20,245 nt of DNA, taken from assembly GCA_029068025.1 (NCBI GenBank), contig JAIEDJ010000079.1:1-20245 (forward strand). The letters run 5' to 3'. This DNA comes from Oscillospiraceae bacterium. Lineage in GTDB: Bacteria > Bacillota > Clostridia > Oscillospirales > Ruminococcaceae. Every line of letters starts with the position of its first letter. Positions within the stretch are counted from its first letter, which is position 1. Positions 14,560 through 20,245 of this stretch are shown in pieces. The notes under the pieces were generated by a model that was not told the origin of the DNA, did no database searches, and saw only the letters and a program-made list of their open reading frames with translations. The translations under genes and the position numbers were made by a program.

Positions 14560-15039
14560 TCACAGCCCCAGACCGTCGACCCAGTTTTTCCAATCCTCCG
14601 CGCTCTGCTTTCCGTGGATAACAGTTCCCTCTTTGATAACGGCACCGTCTGCGCTGACCTTAAGATCCGCCGCAGACTTGTCAAAGCCCGTGCTGCCCGA
14701 CGTAGCAAACAGTATTATAGTTTTTCCCGCGAGATCGTAGCTCTCCAGAAACGTGTTGATGATAGTCGGCGCGGTGTACCACCAGATCGGAAACCCGAGG
14801 AATATCACATCATATTCATTCGCCTTCGCGTTCTTGTCCGCTATCGCGGGACGAAACGACCTGTCGCCCATCTCCACGGAGCTTCGCGAACCCTTGTCCT
14901 GCCAGTTGAGATCCGCCTTTGTATACGGAACCTCCGGACGGATCTCATAAAGATCCGCACCCGCCGCCTTGGCGATCTTCTTCGCAGCGTCTGCGGTAAC
15001 GCCGCCTGCGCTGAAATACGCAACCAATTTCTTGTTCAT
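14560..15039 (-). CDS. flavodoxin-family protein
   Basis: 159 residues with an N-terminal strand and FMN-phosphate loop (VAYFSAGGVTADAAKKIA), the IFLGFPIWWYTAPTIINTF segment that packs on the flavin ring, and a final helix. This corresponds to the Flavodoxin_4 type rather than classical electron-transfer flavodoxins; such proteins often act as NAD(P)H- or ferredoxin-linked reductases. AGGAGG precedes the ATG. It sits between the TSCPD gene and ohrR, so it is expected to be induced with the peroxidase and may supply reducing power; that last point is inference. Confidence 0.88.
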   Translation of the reverse strand: MNKKLVAYFSAGGVTADAAKKIAKAAGADLYEIRPEVPYTKADLNWQDKGSRSSVEMGDRSFRPAIADKNAKANEYDVIFLGFPIWWYTAPTIINTFLESYDLAGKTIILFATSGSTGFDKSAADLKVSADGAVIKEGTVIHGKQSAEDWKNWVDGLGL

Positions 15040-15066
15040 ATAAATTATCCTCCTAATAAGTAATAA

Positions 15067-15336
15067 TTATGCCCGCTCACGAGCCGCCTCATAAGCGGCG
15101 CGAACGGCTTTGGTAAGCTGATCGGCACAGGAAGTGGGTCTGCGTCCGCAGCGAACTCCCGAAAGTTTCTGCTCGATCTCGTCAACGGTCATTCCGTTCA
15201 CCAATATCGGAATAGCCTTTAGATTTCCGTTGCACCCGCCCGTAAAGCTGACGTTGTAAACCTTGTCACCGTCAATGTCAAGACTTATCAGCTGAGAACA
15301 GGTATCCTGCGTTTTATAATCATAATGAAACATCAC
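15067..15336 (-). CDS. TIGR03905 family TSCPD-domain protein
   Basis: 89 residues. It reads DTCSQLISLDIDGDKVYNV, then FTGGCNGNLKAI, then GVRCGRRPTSCADQL, with conserved cysteines in each block. This is the small TIGR03905/TSCPD family common in Clostridia, here with TSCAD in place of TSCPD. The domain is also found at the end of some class II ribonucleotide reductases. The stand-alone function is not known to me; the Cys pattern suggests metal or redox binding. Its ATG overlaps the upstream peroxidase stop by 4 bases. Confidence 0.85.
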   Translation of the reverse strand: MMFHYDYKTQDTCSQLISLDIDGDKVYNVSFTGGCNGNLKAIPILVNGMTVDEIEQKLSGVRCGRRPTSCADQLTKAVRAAYEAARERA

Positions 15337-15875
15337 AGCAGCTCCTCCACCTTTTCTTTTACATTCCTGAGCGATTCGGTTGGCTCAAAACGCGCAGCGA
15401 TATTACCCTCACGGTCTATCAGGAATTTTGTGAAATTCCACTTGACATTTCCGTTGTTCTTGTAGTCCTTGTCTACCTTCTTAGCGGCAAGCCCCACCAC
15501 AAGCGCCATGGGACTCTTTCCGAAGCCGCCGAAGGATGTGTTCTCGGAAAGGTACCTATAAAGCGGATCGGATTTCTCTCCCAGAACGTCGATCTTTGAG
15601 AACTGCGGGAACGTTATACCGTAGCGTCCGGTACAGAAAGAATGGATCTCCTCATCACTTCCGGGAGCCTGCTCCGCGAACTGGTTGCACGGGAAATCCA
15701 GTATCTCCAGCCCGTCCTTCTGGTGCAGCTCATACAGATCCTGCAGCTCATCATACTGCGGAGTAAACCCGCATCCTGTAGCCGTATTGACGATCAGCAG
15801 AACCTTGCCGCGATAATCCGACAGCGGAACCTCGCTGCCGTCCTGTGCCTTTACGGTAAAATCATAAACGTTCAT
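15333..15875 (-). CDS. glutathione-peroxidase family thiol peroxidase
   Basis: 180 residues from ATG 15875-15873. I prefer this to the ATG 12 bases upstream because it alone has an SD (GAGG at 8 bases). Peroxidatic Cys35 lies in NTATGCGFTPQY. The partner Gln is in LDFPCNQFAEQAPG, and Trp-Asn are in NVKWNFTKFLIDREG, completing the Gpx tetrad with Cys in place of selenocysteine. Bacterial members usually use thioredoxin-like reductants rather than glutathione. First gene of the OhrR-controlled operon. Placing a Gpx where an Ohr protein is usually found suggests it is the organic-peroxide detoxifier here. Confidence 0.92.
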   Translation of the reverse strand: MNVYDFTVKAQDGSEVPLSDYRGKVLLIVNTATGCGFTPQYDELQDLYELHQKDGLEILDFPCNQFAEQAPGSDEEIHSFCTGRYGITFPQFSKIDVLGEKSDPLYRYLSENTSFGGFGKSPMALVVGLAAKKVDKDYKNNGNVKWNFTKFLIDREGNIAARFEPTESLRNVKEKVEELL

Positions 15876-15897
15876 AATTTTCCTCATTTTAATTATT

Positions 15898-15920
15898 TAC
15901 AATTAAATTGTGTGCAATTT
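15898..15920. promoter_or_regulatory. OhrR operator of the peroxide operon
   Basis: The plus strand reads TACAATTAAATTGT followed by GTGCAATTT. The first part is the perfect inverted repeat ACAATTAAATTGT, essentially identical to the half-site pairs known for Bacillus ohrA operators. It lies just downstream of the -10 box, where a bound repressor would block initiation. Confidence 0.8.
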
Positions 15921-15928
15921 ATATTTTA

Positions 15929-15957
15929 ATAATACCATTATTTTGAAAGTTTGTCAA
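15929..15957 (-). promoter_or_regulatory. promoter of the gpx-TSCPD-flavodoxin-ohrR operon
   Basis: On the minus strand TTGACA (15957-15952), a 17-base spacer and TATTAT (15934-15929). Initiation near 15922 places the OhrR operator at the start site. Confidence 0.88.
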
Positions 15958-15993
15958 TATCATTTTAAAATTTCACCCAATTTTCACATTTTA

Positions 15994-16027
15994 TAATAAA
16001 ACCGTCCGCAAAAAAATCCGCGGACGG
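15994..16027 (-). terminator. intrinsic terminator after the XRE/membrane-protein pair
   Basis: On the minus strand CCGTCCGC (16027-16020) pairs with GCGGACGG (16009-16002) around a T-rich 10-base loop and is followed by TTTTATT. The stem shares the CCGTCCGC core with the hairpin at 13984-14009. Confidence 0.75.
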
Positions 16028-16058
16028 TCAAGGTTTGTGATATTATTCCGGCACAATT

Positions 16059-16436
16059 TCAAGCCCATGTCAACCGCTTTCTTGAAATAAGCGCGAAAAT
16101 TCCGCAGACAATAGCCGACACCGCCGCCGGAACGGCATATATCAGACAGTCCGGGAAACTCCCCGATAAAATTGCCGAATCGACCGCGGCAGCGGCAAAT
16201 ACAACGCCGCATACGCACAGCACACGCGTTTTTCCCAGAACAAACAGCGCGGCAGCCGACAGGATCACCGCGGGCACGATAAAATACAGCGCGTTCATCA
16301 ATATCCACACACTAAACGGCGCTGAATTGATCGAGCTTCTGTAATTTCTCCAATCCACAAGCGTTTTGACTGCAAAGGCGTTAATAAACGCGGCGCTTCC
16401 CGCAAAAAGCGCAAAAGTAACAGTTTTGGTTTTCAT
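16059..16436 (-). CDS. small four-helix membrane protein, unknown function
   Basis: 125 residues with four hydrophobic segments (about 5-25, 43-66, 70-90, 96-117) and a basic C-terminus SRKRLTWA. Short loops leave no visible catalytic or metal-binding motif. AGGAGG precedes the ATG, which lies 11 bases after the stop of the membrane-anchored XRE regulator. The pair probably forms one transcript ending at 15994. It may be a partner or immunity-like target of the regulator, but nothing in the sequence proves this. Confidence 0.7.
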   Translation of the reverse strand: MKTKTVTFALFAGSAAFINAFAVKTLVDWRNYRSSINSAPFSVWILMNALYFIVPAVILSAAALFVLGKTRVLCVCGVVFAAAAVDSAILSGSFPDCLIYAVPAAVSAIVCGIFALISRKRLTWA

Positions 16437-16447
16437 AATAATACCTC

Positions 16448-16936
16448 CTACTTTCTCGAAGAGATGAGCAGAATTATTCCCGCGACCGCACAGACCGCAG
16501 CAAAGATCACCGCAGCGCCCGTTCCGTTCATGCTGATGTTGACCGTGGACGACGTGTTAAACACGTCACGAACCCCAAGCGCGAAAACGACAGCGATAAG
16601 CAAAACAGCCCCCGCAGAAACGCCGAGCAGAAAACCCCCGACAGCCTTGCGCTTTTTTCTTGAGAAACGCTCGGACTTGCCCGGAATATCTCTCGTGCTT
16701 TCACGGCTATCCGAAGCGCCCGATTCACCGATACCCTCACCGGCTTTTTCGCGCATTAAAAAATCAAGCGTAACGCCAAAGCAGTCCGACAGCTCCACCA
16801 GCTTTTCGGGATTCGGCACCGCCGCGCCCGTCTCCCACTTGGAGACCGCCTGCCGCGAAACGTCCAGCTTTTCGGCAAGCTCCTCCTGAGACAGCCCGCT
16901 CCTGCGCCGCAGATCGCGGATCTTTTCGGAAAGCAT
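16448..16936 (-). CDS. XRE-family regulator with C-terminal membrane helices
   Basis: 162 residues. A Cro/CI-type HTH spans about 1-60 (EKIRDLRRRSGLSQEELAEK, then VSRQAVSKWETG). A polar linker rich in Ser, Glu and Arg runs to about 95, followed by two hydrophobic helices (about 98-120 and 138-158). Membrane-tethered XRE proteins of this layout are frequent in Clostridia and often precede a gene for another membrane protein, as here. The SD GGAGGTG (16948-16942) is unusually strong. It begins 16 bases after the end of leader element copy B. Confidence 0.88.
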   Translation of the reverse strand: MLSEKIRDLRRRSGLSQEELAEKLDVSRQAVSKWETGAAVPNPEKLVELSDCFGVTLDFLMREKAGEGIGESGASDSRESTRDIPGKSERFSRKKRKAVGGFLLGVSAGAVLLIAVVFALGVRDVFNTSSTVNISMNGTGAAVIFAAVCAVAGIILLISSRK

Positions 16937-16952
16937 CTGCTCACCTCCATTT

Positions 16953-17031
16953 GCGCCGAGCCGGCGCAGGTATTCCCATTACAACGCTTATTATGATTGA
17001 ATGTTTTTCCCTGTAAGGTTATAATGTTGTT
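16953..17031 (-). promoter_or_regulatory. shared leader element, copy B (XRE gene)
   Basis: Matches copy A at 6366-6445 at most positions, with long identical blocks (terminal hairpin and TAATGGGAATACC; GGTTATAA and CTGTA on the plus strand). It starts at the predicted transcription start and ends at the SD of the XRE gene. CATTATAAC near the 5' end can pair with GTTGTAATG (9 pairs, one a wobble). Copy A can form the corresponding pairing less perfectly. The terminal hairpin (16967-16953) is unchanged. Confidence 0.55.
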
Positions 17032-17034
17032 TTT

Positions 17035-17063
17035 ATTCTATCATATCCAAACCAAAATGTCTG
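17035..17063 (-). promoter_or_regulatory. predicted promoter of the XRE gene
   Basis: On the minus strand CAGACA (17063-17058), a 17-base spacer and TAGAAT (17040-17035) with a TG extension. The -35 is only a partial match (4 of 6). Confidence 0.55.
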
Positions 17064-17128
17064 CATACACCGGCTTGAACTTTGTCAACCCGCGGTTGCA
17101 CCCGCATAATAAAGCGGTTTTCGCGTTC

Positions 17129-17161
17129 AAAAAACATCCGCCGGGAAAACTCCCGGCGGAT
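17129..17161 (-). terminator. intrinsic terminator of the SPFH gene
   Basis: On the minus strand ATCCGCCGGGA (17161-17151) pairs with CCCGGCGGAT, followed by GTTTTTTG. It lies just past the SPFH stop codon. Confidence 0.88.
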
Positions 17162-17169
17162 AATATCGA

Positions 17170-18495
17170 TCAAACTATATCGTTCGCGTCAAACGGATCT
17201 CCGCACTCCGGGCAGAACTTCGGAGGCTTGGTCGGATCCTCGGGCTCCCAGCCGCACTTGTCGCACTTGTAAAGCGGAACTCCCGCGGGCTTGGGCTTGC
17301 CGCAGTTCGTGCAGAACTTTCCTTGATTGGACGCGCCGCACGAGCAGGTCCACGCGCCGCCCTTCTCGGGCTTCTTAGCTCCGCAGCCCATGCAGAAATT
17401 ACCGGTGTTCTGCTGACCGCAGCTGCAAGTCCACGAATTCGCCGCCTGAGCGGGTGCCTGCTGTGCTGCCTGCTGAGCCATCTGCTGCTGAGCCGCCATT
17501 CCGTAAAGATTTCCGGCATTGATACCGCCCGCCTGCTGTGCCATATTCATTCCGTAGAAGCCCATAGCCGCGCCGCCCGCGTTGCCCGCGGCGGTTTTCA
17601 TAGCCTCGCCCTGTGCCTGGGTGAGGTGCGCAGCCGCCATTCCGGGATCGCGCATAACGGCGGTCTTCTGGAGATCCTTGATAAGATCCTGATCCTCCTT
17701 GGACATGGATACGGGATTGAGATTGAACGACGAAAGCGTAAGACCGCGCAGATCTCCCCACTTCTTGGAAAGGATCTCGCTCAGAGCATCGCAGATCTCC
17801 ATTGTATGAGACGGCAGACTGCTCGGACGCACACCAGCGTCGGAGATCTTGCCGAGCGCCGGCTGCAGCGCGGTAACGATCTCGGTTTTCAGCATGGAAT
17901 CGATGTTGGACGCATTATAACTATCCGAGAAATTGCCACAGACGTTTGTATAAAACAGCACGGGATTGGATATTCTGTAGGAATACTCACCGTTGCAGCG
18001 CAGAGAAACATCCACATCCAGACCGATGTTTCTGTCGACCACTCTGAACGGGATCGGGGTCGCGGTGCCGTAACGGTTGCCCATGATCTCCTTGGTGTTG
18101 ATGTAGTAAACGCGCTGATCCGTAGCCTCCTGACCGCCGAACGTAAAGCGCTTTCCGATCTCGCTGAACGTTTTCTTGATACTATCGCCCAGATTTCCGC
18201 TGAAAATGCTCGGCTGCGTGGAGCTGTCATAAACGAACTCGCCGGGCTCCGCACAGACCTCGGCGACCTTGCCGCCGTCAACGATAAGAGCGCACTGACC
18301 GTCATTCACGCTGATTATGGAACCATTGGTGATTATGTTGTCCGAACCCTTGGTGTTGGAGGATTTGTTGCCGACACGCTTGTAAGCGCGAACCGCAAGA
18401 ACTCCCGAAGGAAACGCCTCCGCGTAAAAATAATCGCGCCACGAATCCGCAAGCACACCCGACAAAGCGCCTATACCGGCTTTAAGTAATCCCAT
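17170..18495 (-). CDS. SPFH-domain protein with three C-terminal zinc ribbons
   Basis: 441 residues. An SPFH/Band-7-like domain of the YdjI/COG4260 'virion core protein' type covers about 25-290 (ICD-like start MGLLKAGIGALSGVLADSW, VYYINTKEIMGNRYGTATPI). A Gln/Ala/Met-rich linker covers about 295-355. Three zinc-ribbon modules follow: WTCSCGQQNTGNFCMGCG (about 355), WTCSCGASNQGKFCTNCG (about 382), and a rubredoxin-like CDKCGW...CPECG (about 411). Members scaffold membrane microdomains or stress complexes; the client here is unknown. No signal peptide or clear membrane helix is present. It has its own promoter and terminator, so it is a single-gene unit. Confidence 0.9.
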   Translation of the reverse strand: MGLLKAGIGALSGVLADSWRDYFYAEAFPSGVLAVRAYKRVGNKSSNTKGSDNIITNGSIISVNDGQCALIVDGGKVAEVCAEPGEFVYDSSTQPSIFSGNLGDSIKKTFSEIGKRFTFGGQEATDQRVYYINTKEIMGNRYGTATPIPFRVVDRNIGLDVDVSLRCNGEYSYRISNPVLFYTNVCGNFSDSYNASNIDSMLKTEIVTALQPALGKISDAGVRPSSLPSHTMEICDALSEILSKKWGDLRGLTLSSFNLNPVSMSKEDQDLIKDLQKTAVMRDPGMAAAHLTQAQGEAMKTAAGNAGGAAMGFYGMNMAQQAGGINAGNLYGMAAQQQMAQQAAQQAPAQAANSWTCSCGQQNTGNFCMGCGAKKPEKGGAWTCSCGASNQGKFCTNCGKPKPAGVPLYKCDKCGWEPEDPTKPPKFCPECGDPFDANDIV

Positions 18496-18540
18496 GATGA
18501 AATCTCCTTTTCAAAAATGTATGAAAATCGCTGTAATAAT

Positions 18541-18569
18541 ATTGTACAATATTCAGCACGATTTGTCAA
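18541..18569 (-). promoter_or_regulatory. promoter of the SPFH gene
   Basis: On the minus strand TTGACA (18569-18564), a 17-base spacer and TACAAT (18546-18541). AAGGAG lies before the ATG at 18495. Confidence 0.85.
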
Positions 18570-18590
18570 TAGAAAAAACGAATTAAAAAG

Positions 18591-18626
18591 TATTAAAAAG
18601 AGGCAAGAGAAAGCCCTCTTGCCTCT
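18591..18626 (-). terminator. intrinsic terminator of the phosphofructokinase gene
   Basis: On the minus strand AGAGGCAAGAG (18626-18616) pairs perfectly over 11 bp with CTCTTGCCTCT (18609-18599), followed by TTTTTAATA. It separates this unit from the SPFH promoter. Confidence 0.92.
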
Positions 18627-18652
18627 CTTATTTCTTTCTGACCTCTGATCTG

Positions 18653-19879
18653 TCAGTCAAGGAACAGATGTCTGGGCAGACCGTCAACCATAAACGGCGA
18701 CAGCTCGCCGATGATCAGCGGACGCGCATACTCGTCAAACTCCTTGGAAACATAGGTGTTGTCGTTGATAAGCCACTCCTTGGGAACGAGCTTCTCTACG
18801 TTTGCAACAGCCGAGGTCGGGCAGGAGCCTGTTTTCAGCTGATACGGATTGTTGGAAATTCTCTCAAAGATGATCATGCGTCCCGTCTCGCCGTTGAGGG
18901 AGAGCTGAACGCCGTCCGCGCCCGCGGTGAACGCCTCTGTGATGTCGCGGCGGGATACGATGTGCGACGCGCATCTCTGCAGTGTCGAGAATACGATACC
19001 TCTGGACTTCACGCCAAGCTCCGCGCCGATGAAGTCCGCAAGATACAGCGCGGTTCCGCCCAATGCCTTGTGACCGAACGCGTCCTCGCTGGTGGACTTC
19101 TTGTTAGCCTCGCAGACATACTTGCCGTCTGCGGTCTTGATACCCTCGGATACCGCGATAGTGATGACCTTCTTTTCCTTGCGGATCTCGTTGATCTTTT
19201 TCACGAAATTGTCATAGTCAAACACAGTCTCGGGCAGGCAGATAATATCGGGACCGCTGCAGTCCTCCGAGCGTGAAAGTGTCGAAGCGCAGGTCAGCCA
19301 GCCCGCGTCACGTCCCATGATCTCAACGATATTGATGGACTCATTCGGATAGGTGTTAGCGTCGCGGATGATCTCCTTCATAGCGGAAGCTATGTACTTT
19401 GCCGCGCTGCCGTAGCCTGGAGTGTGGTCGGTCATGGCAAGGTCGTTGTCGATCGTCTTGGGCACGCCGATAAATGTAATATCGCTGTTGATGATGGAAG
19501 CGTATCTGGACAGCTTGTCGATGGTGTCCATAGAGTCGTTTCCGCCGATGTAGAAGAAGTGCTTTACATCCATCTTCTTGAGGATAGCAAAGATCTTCTT
19601 ATAAGTATCCTCATCCGTAGTATAGTCGGGGAGCTTGTAACGGCAAGTGCCGAGGAACGACGACGGAGTACGCTTAAGAAGCTCGATATCCAGATCATTC
19701 TTAACATGCTCTGACATCTCGATATAGCTCTCATTCAAGAGACCCTCGATTCCGTTGCGCATACCGTAAACATGGGGACAGCCCGCGTCCTTAGCTGTCT
19801 TGAACACGCCGACAAGGCTGGAGTTGATAACCGAAGTAGGTCCGCCGGACTGACCGACGATAACATTTCCAAGCTGCAT
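18653..19879 (-). CDS. pfp: pyrophosphate-type 6-phosphofructokinase
   Basis: 408 residues from ATG 19879-19877, chosen for its GGAGG and because MQLGNVIVGQSGGPTSVIN is the usual start; the open frame further upstream lies in the leader. It phosphorylates fructose 6-phosphate in glycolysis. Phosphate-donor residues are GGNDSMDT (112-119) and PKTIDND (140-146). Asp115 and Lys141 occupy positions that are Gly in ATP-dependent enzymes, pointing to PPi use and a reversible reaction. MGRDAGW and the C-terminal PFK core are intact. It has its own promoter and terminator. Enolase at the other end of the window is a second glycolytic gene. Confidence 0.93.
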   Translation of the reverse strand: MQLGNVIVGQSGGPTSVINSSLVGVFKTAKDAGCPHVYGMRNGIEGLLNESYIEMSEHVKNDLDIELLKRTPSSFLGTCRYKLPDYTTDEDTYKKIFAILKKMDVKHFFYIGGNDSMDTIDKLSRYASIINSDITFIGVPKTIDNDLAMTDHTPGYGSAAKYIASAMKEIIRDANTYPNESINIVEIMGRDAGWLTCASTLSRSEDCSGPDIICLPETVFDYDNFVKKINEIRKEKKVITIAVSEGIKTADGKYVCEANKKSTSEDAFGHKALGGTALYLADFIGAELGVKSRGIVFSTLQRCASHIVSRRDITEAFTAGADGVQLSLNGETGRMIIFERISNNPYQLKTGSCPTSAVANVEKLVPKEWLINDNTYVSKEFDEYARPLIIGELSPFMVDGLPRHLFLD

Positions 19880-19979
19880 AACAATACCCTCCGTAAATTT
19901 AAAAATTCTTATGCTGCGAGAATGCCGGGGAAAAACCGTCTTCAAGCAATCAGGCACGAACAAACCGCGCCCCAAAACA

Positions 19980-19993
19980 AGAAAACGTTTCCA
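19980..19993 (-). promoter_or_regulatory. possible CcpA (cre) site in the pfp leader
   Basis: The minus strand TGGAAACGTTTTCT is close to the cre consensus (TGNAANCGNTNNCA), differing mainly in the last base. It lies about 15-25 bases past the predicted start site. Catabolite control of a glycolytic gene would make sense, but a near-palindromic AT/GC motif can occur by chance. Confidence 0.4.
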
Positions 19994-20012
19994 AAGCACT
20001 CGTGTTTATATT

Positions 20013-20041
20013 ATTCTACCATAATTTTATAAAAAAGTCAA
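20013..20041 (-). promoter_or_regulatory. promoter of the phosphofructokinase gene
   Basis: On the minus strand TTGACT (20041-20036), a 17-base spacer and TAGAAT (20018-20013). Initiation near 20006 gives a leader of about 127 bases with no other ORF. Confidence 0.82.
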
Positions 20042-20061
20042 GTATTTTTATAAATTTTTCA

Positions 20062-20098
20062 CAAAAAATAAAAAATCGGACGGCGCAAAGCGCCGCCT
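20062..20098 (-). terminator. terminator of the gene upstream of pfp (beyond the window)
   Basis: On the minus strand GGCGGCGC-TTT-GCGCCGTC (20097-20079) is followed by CGATTTTTTATTTTT. No gene ends within the window to its right, so it serves a transcript that enters from outside. Confidence 0.75.
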
Positions 20099-20123
20099 CA
20101 GAGTGTAGATAAACCTCTTAAAC

Positions 20124-20245
20124 GTTGATCTTGGCTAGTTTTATAATGTTGACGAGGGGCTGTTGATTTAAAAGAAATTTCAAAACCGTGCGGCGCTTCG
20201 CGCCGCCCTAGCCAGCCCCCCTCCGCTGAGCGCCCCAGTTGTGCG
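20124..20245 (+). repeat. nested palindromic intergenic element, copy 4 (cut by window edge)
   Basis: GTTGATCTTGGCT at 20124-20136, then AATGTTGACGA, then AGAAATTTCAAAACCG near 20173-20188. A hairpin GCGGCGC-TTC-GCGCCGC (20190-20206) and CTAGCCA (20208-20214) follow. The order and spacing match copy 3 read on its minus strand. The second outer arm and closing motif would lie past 20245. Confidence 0.7.

Noticed and set aside
17323..18489. 388-codon plus-strand ORF opposite the SPFH gene
   Set aside because: It is antisense to a well-supported gene, with low-complexity Arg/Ala/Leu sequence and no domain.
19880..19999. Longer N-terminus for phosphofructokinase
   Set aside because: The additional 40 residues come from the leader, including the possible cre region. 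The conserved start and the SD sit at 19879.

Overview
The window looks like chromosomal DNA of a low-to-mid-GC anaerobic Firmicute, most likely a Ruminococcus-like member of the Clostridia (Oscillospiraceae). The reasons are a T-box leader on pheST, a pyrophosphate-type phosphofructokinase, an ECF vitamin-uptake component, a TIGR03905/TSCPD protein, an SPFH protein ending in zinc ribbons, near-consensus sigma-A promoters with 16-17 bp spacers, and strong Shine-Dalgarno (SD) sites. This lineage call is inferred from gene content; no rRNA gene is present. Every recognisable housekeeping gene reads on the minus strand. The one plus-strand unit supported here is a tiny predicted gene near the left end.

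Reading on the minus strand from right to left: (1) 20.0-18.6 kb, a single-gene PPi-dependent phosphofructokinase unit with its own promoter, a possible CcpA site and a terminator. (2) 18.6-17.1 kb, a single-gene SPFH/zinc-ribbon protein. (3) 17.1-16.0 kb, a membrane-anchored XRE regulator plus a four-helix membrane protein. (4) 15.96-14.1 kb, a redox operon (glutathione-peroxidase-like, TSCPD protein, flavodoxin, OhrR) behind an OhrR-type operator. (5) 13.5-6.7 kb, a probable long operon of pth, a small unknown gene, mfd, a radical-SAM gene and a MocR-type regulator. (6) 6.5-5.4 kb, an ECF S-component, possibly for vitamin B6 because of the neighbouring MocR gene, followed by an overlapping unknown ORF. 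(7) 5.4-0.8 kb, the T-box(Phe)-pheS-pheT operon and its terminator. (8) 0.8-0 kb, a frameshifted small gene, the 27-residue plus-strand ORF, and the first codons of enolase.

The least explained material lies between the genes. First, a roughly 78-base element occurs twice, just downstream of the promoters of the ECF gene and the XRE regulator; it is a candidate structured leader or shared regulatory element. Second, a family of nested palindromes carries perfect outer arms whose sequence differs between copies, together with the constant motifs TAGCCA and GTTGATCTTGGCT. It occurs at four places, two of them inside the pheST transcript. Third, a roughly 443 bp fold-back element with 77-bp inverted arms sits upstream of pth. 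Other points are a MocR regulator whose expected PLP lysine is arginine, a hairpin covering the enolase SD, and a long inverted repeat between the pheST promoter and its T-box.

All calls come from reading sequence and family knowledge; no database search was run.
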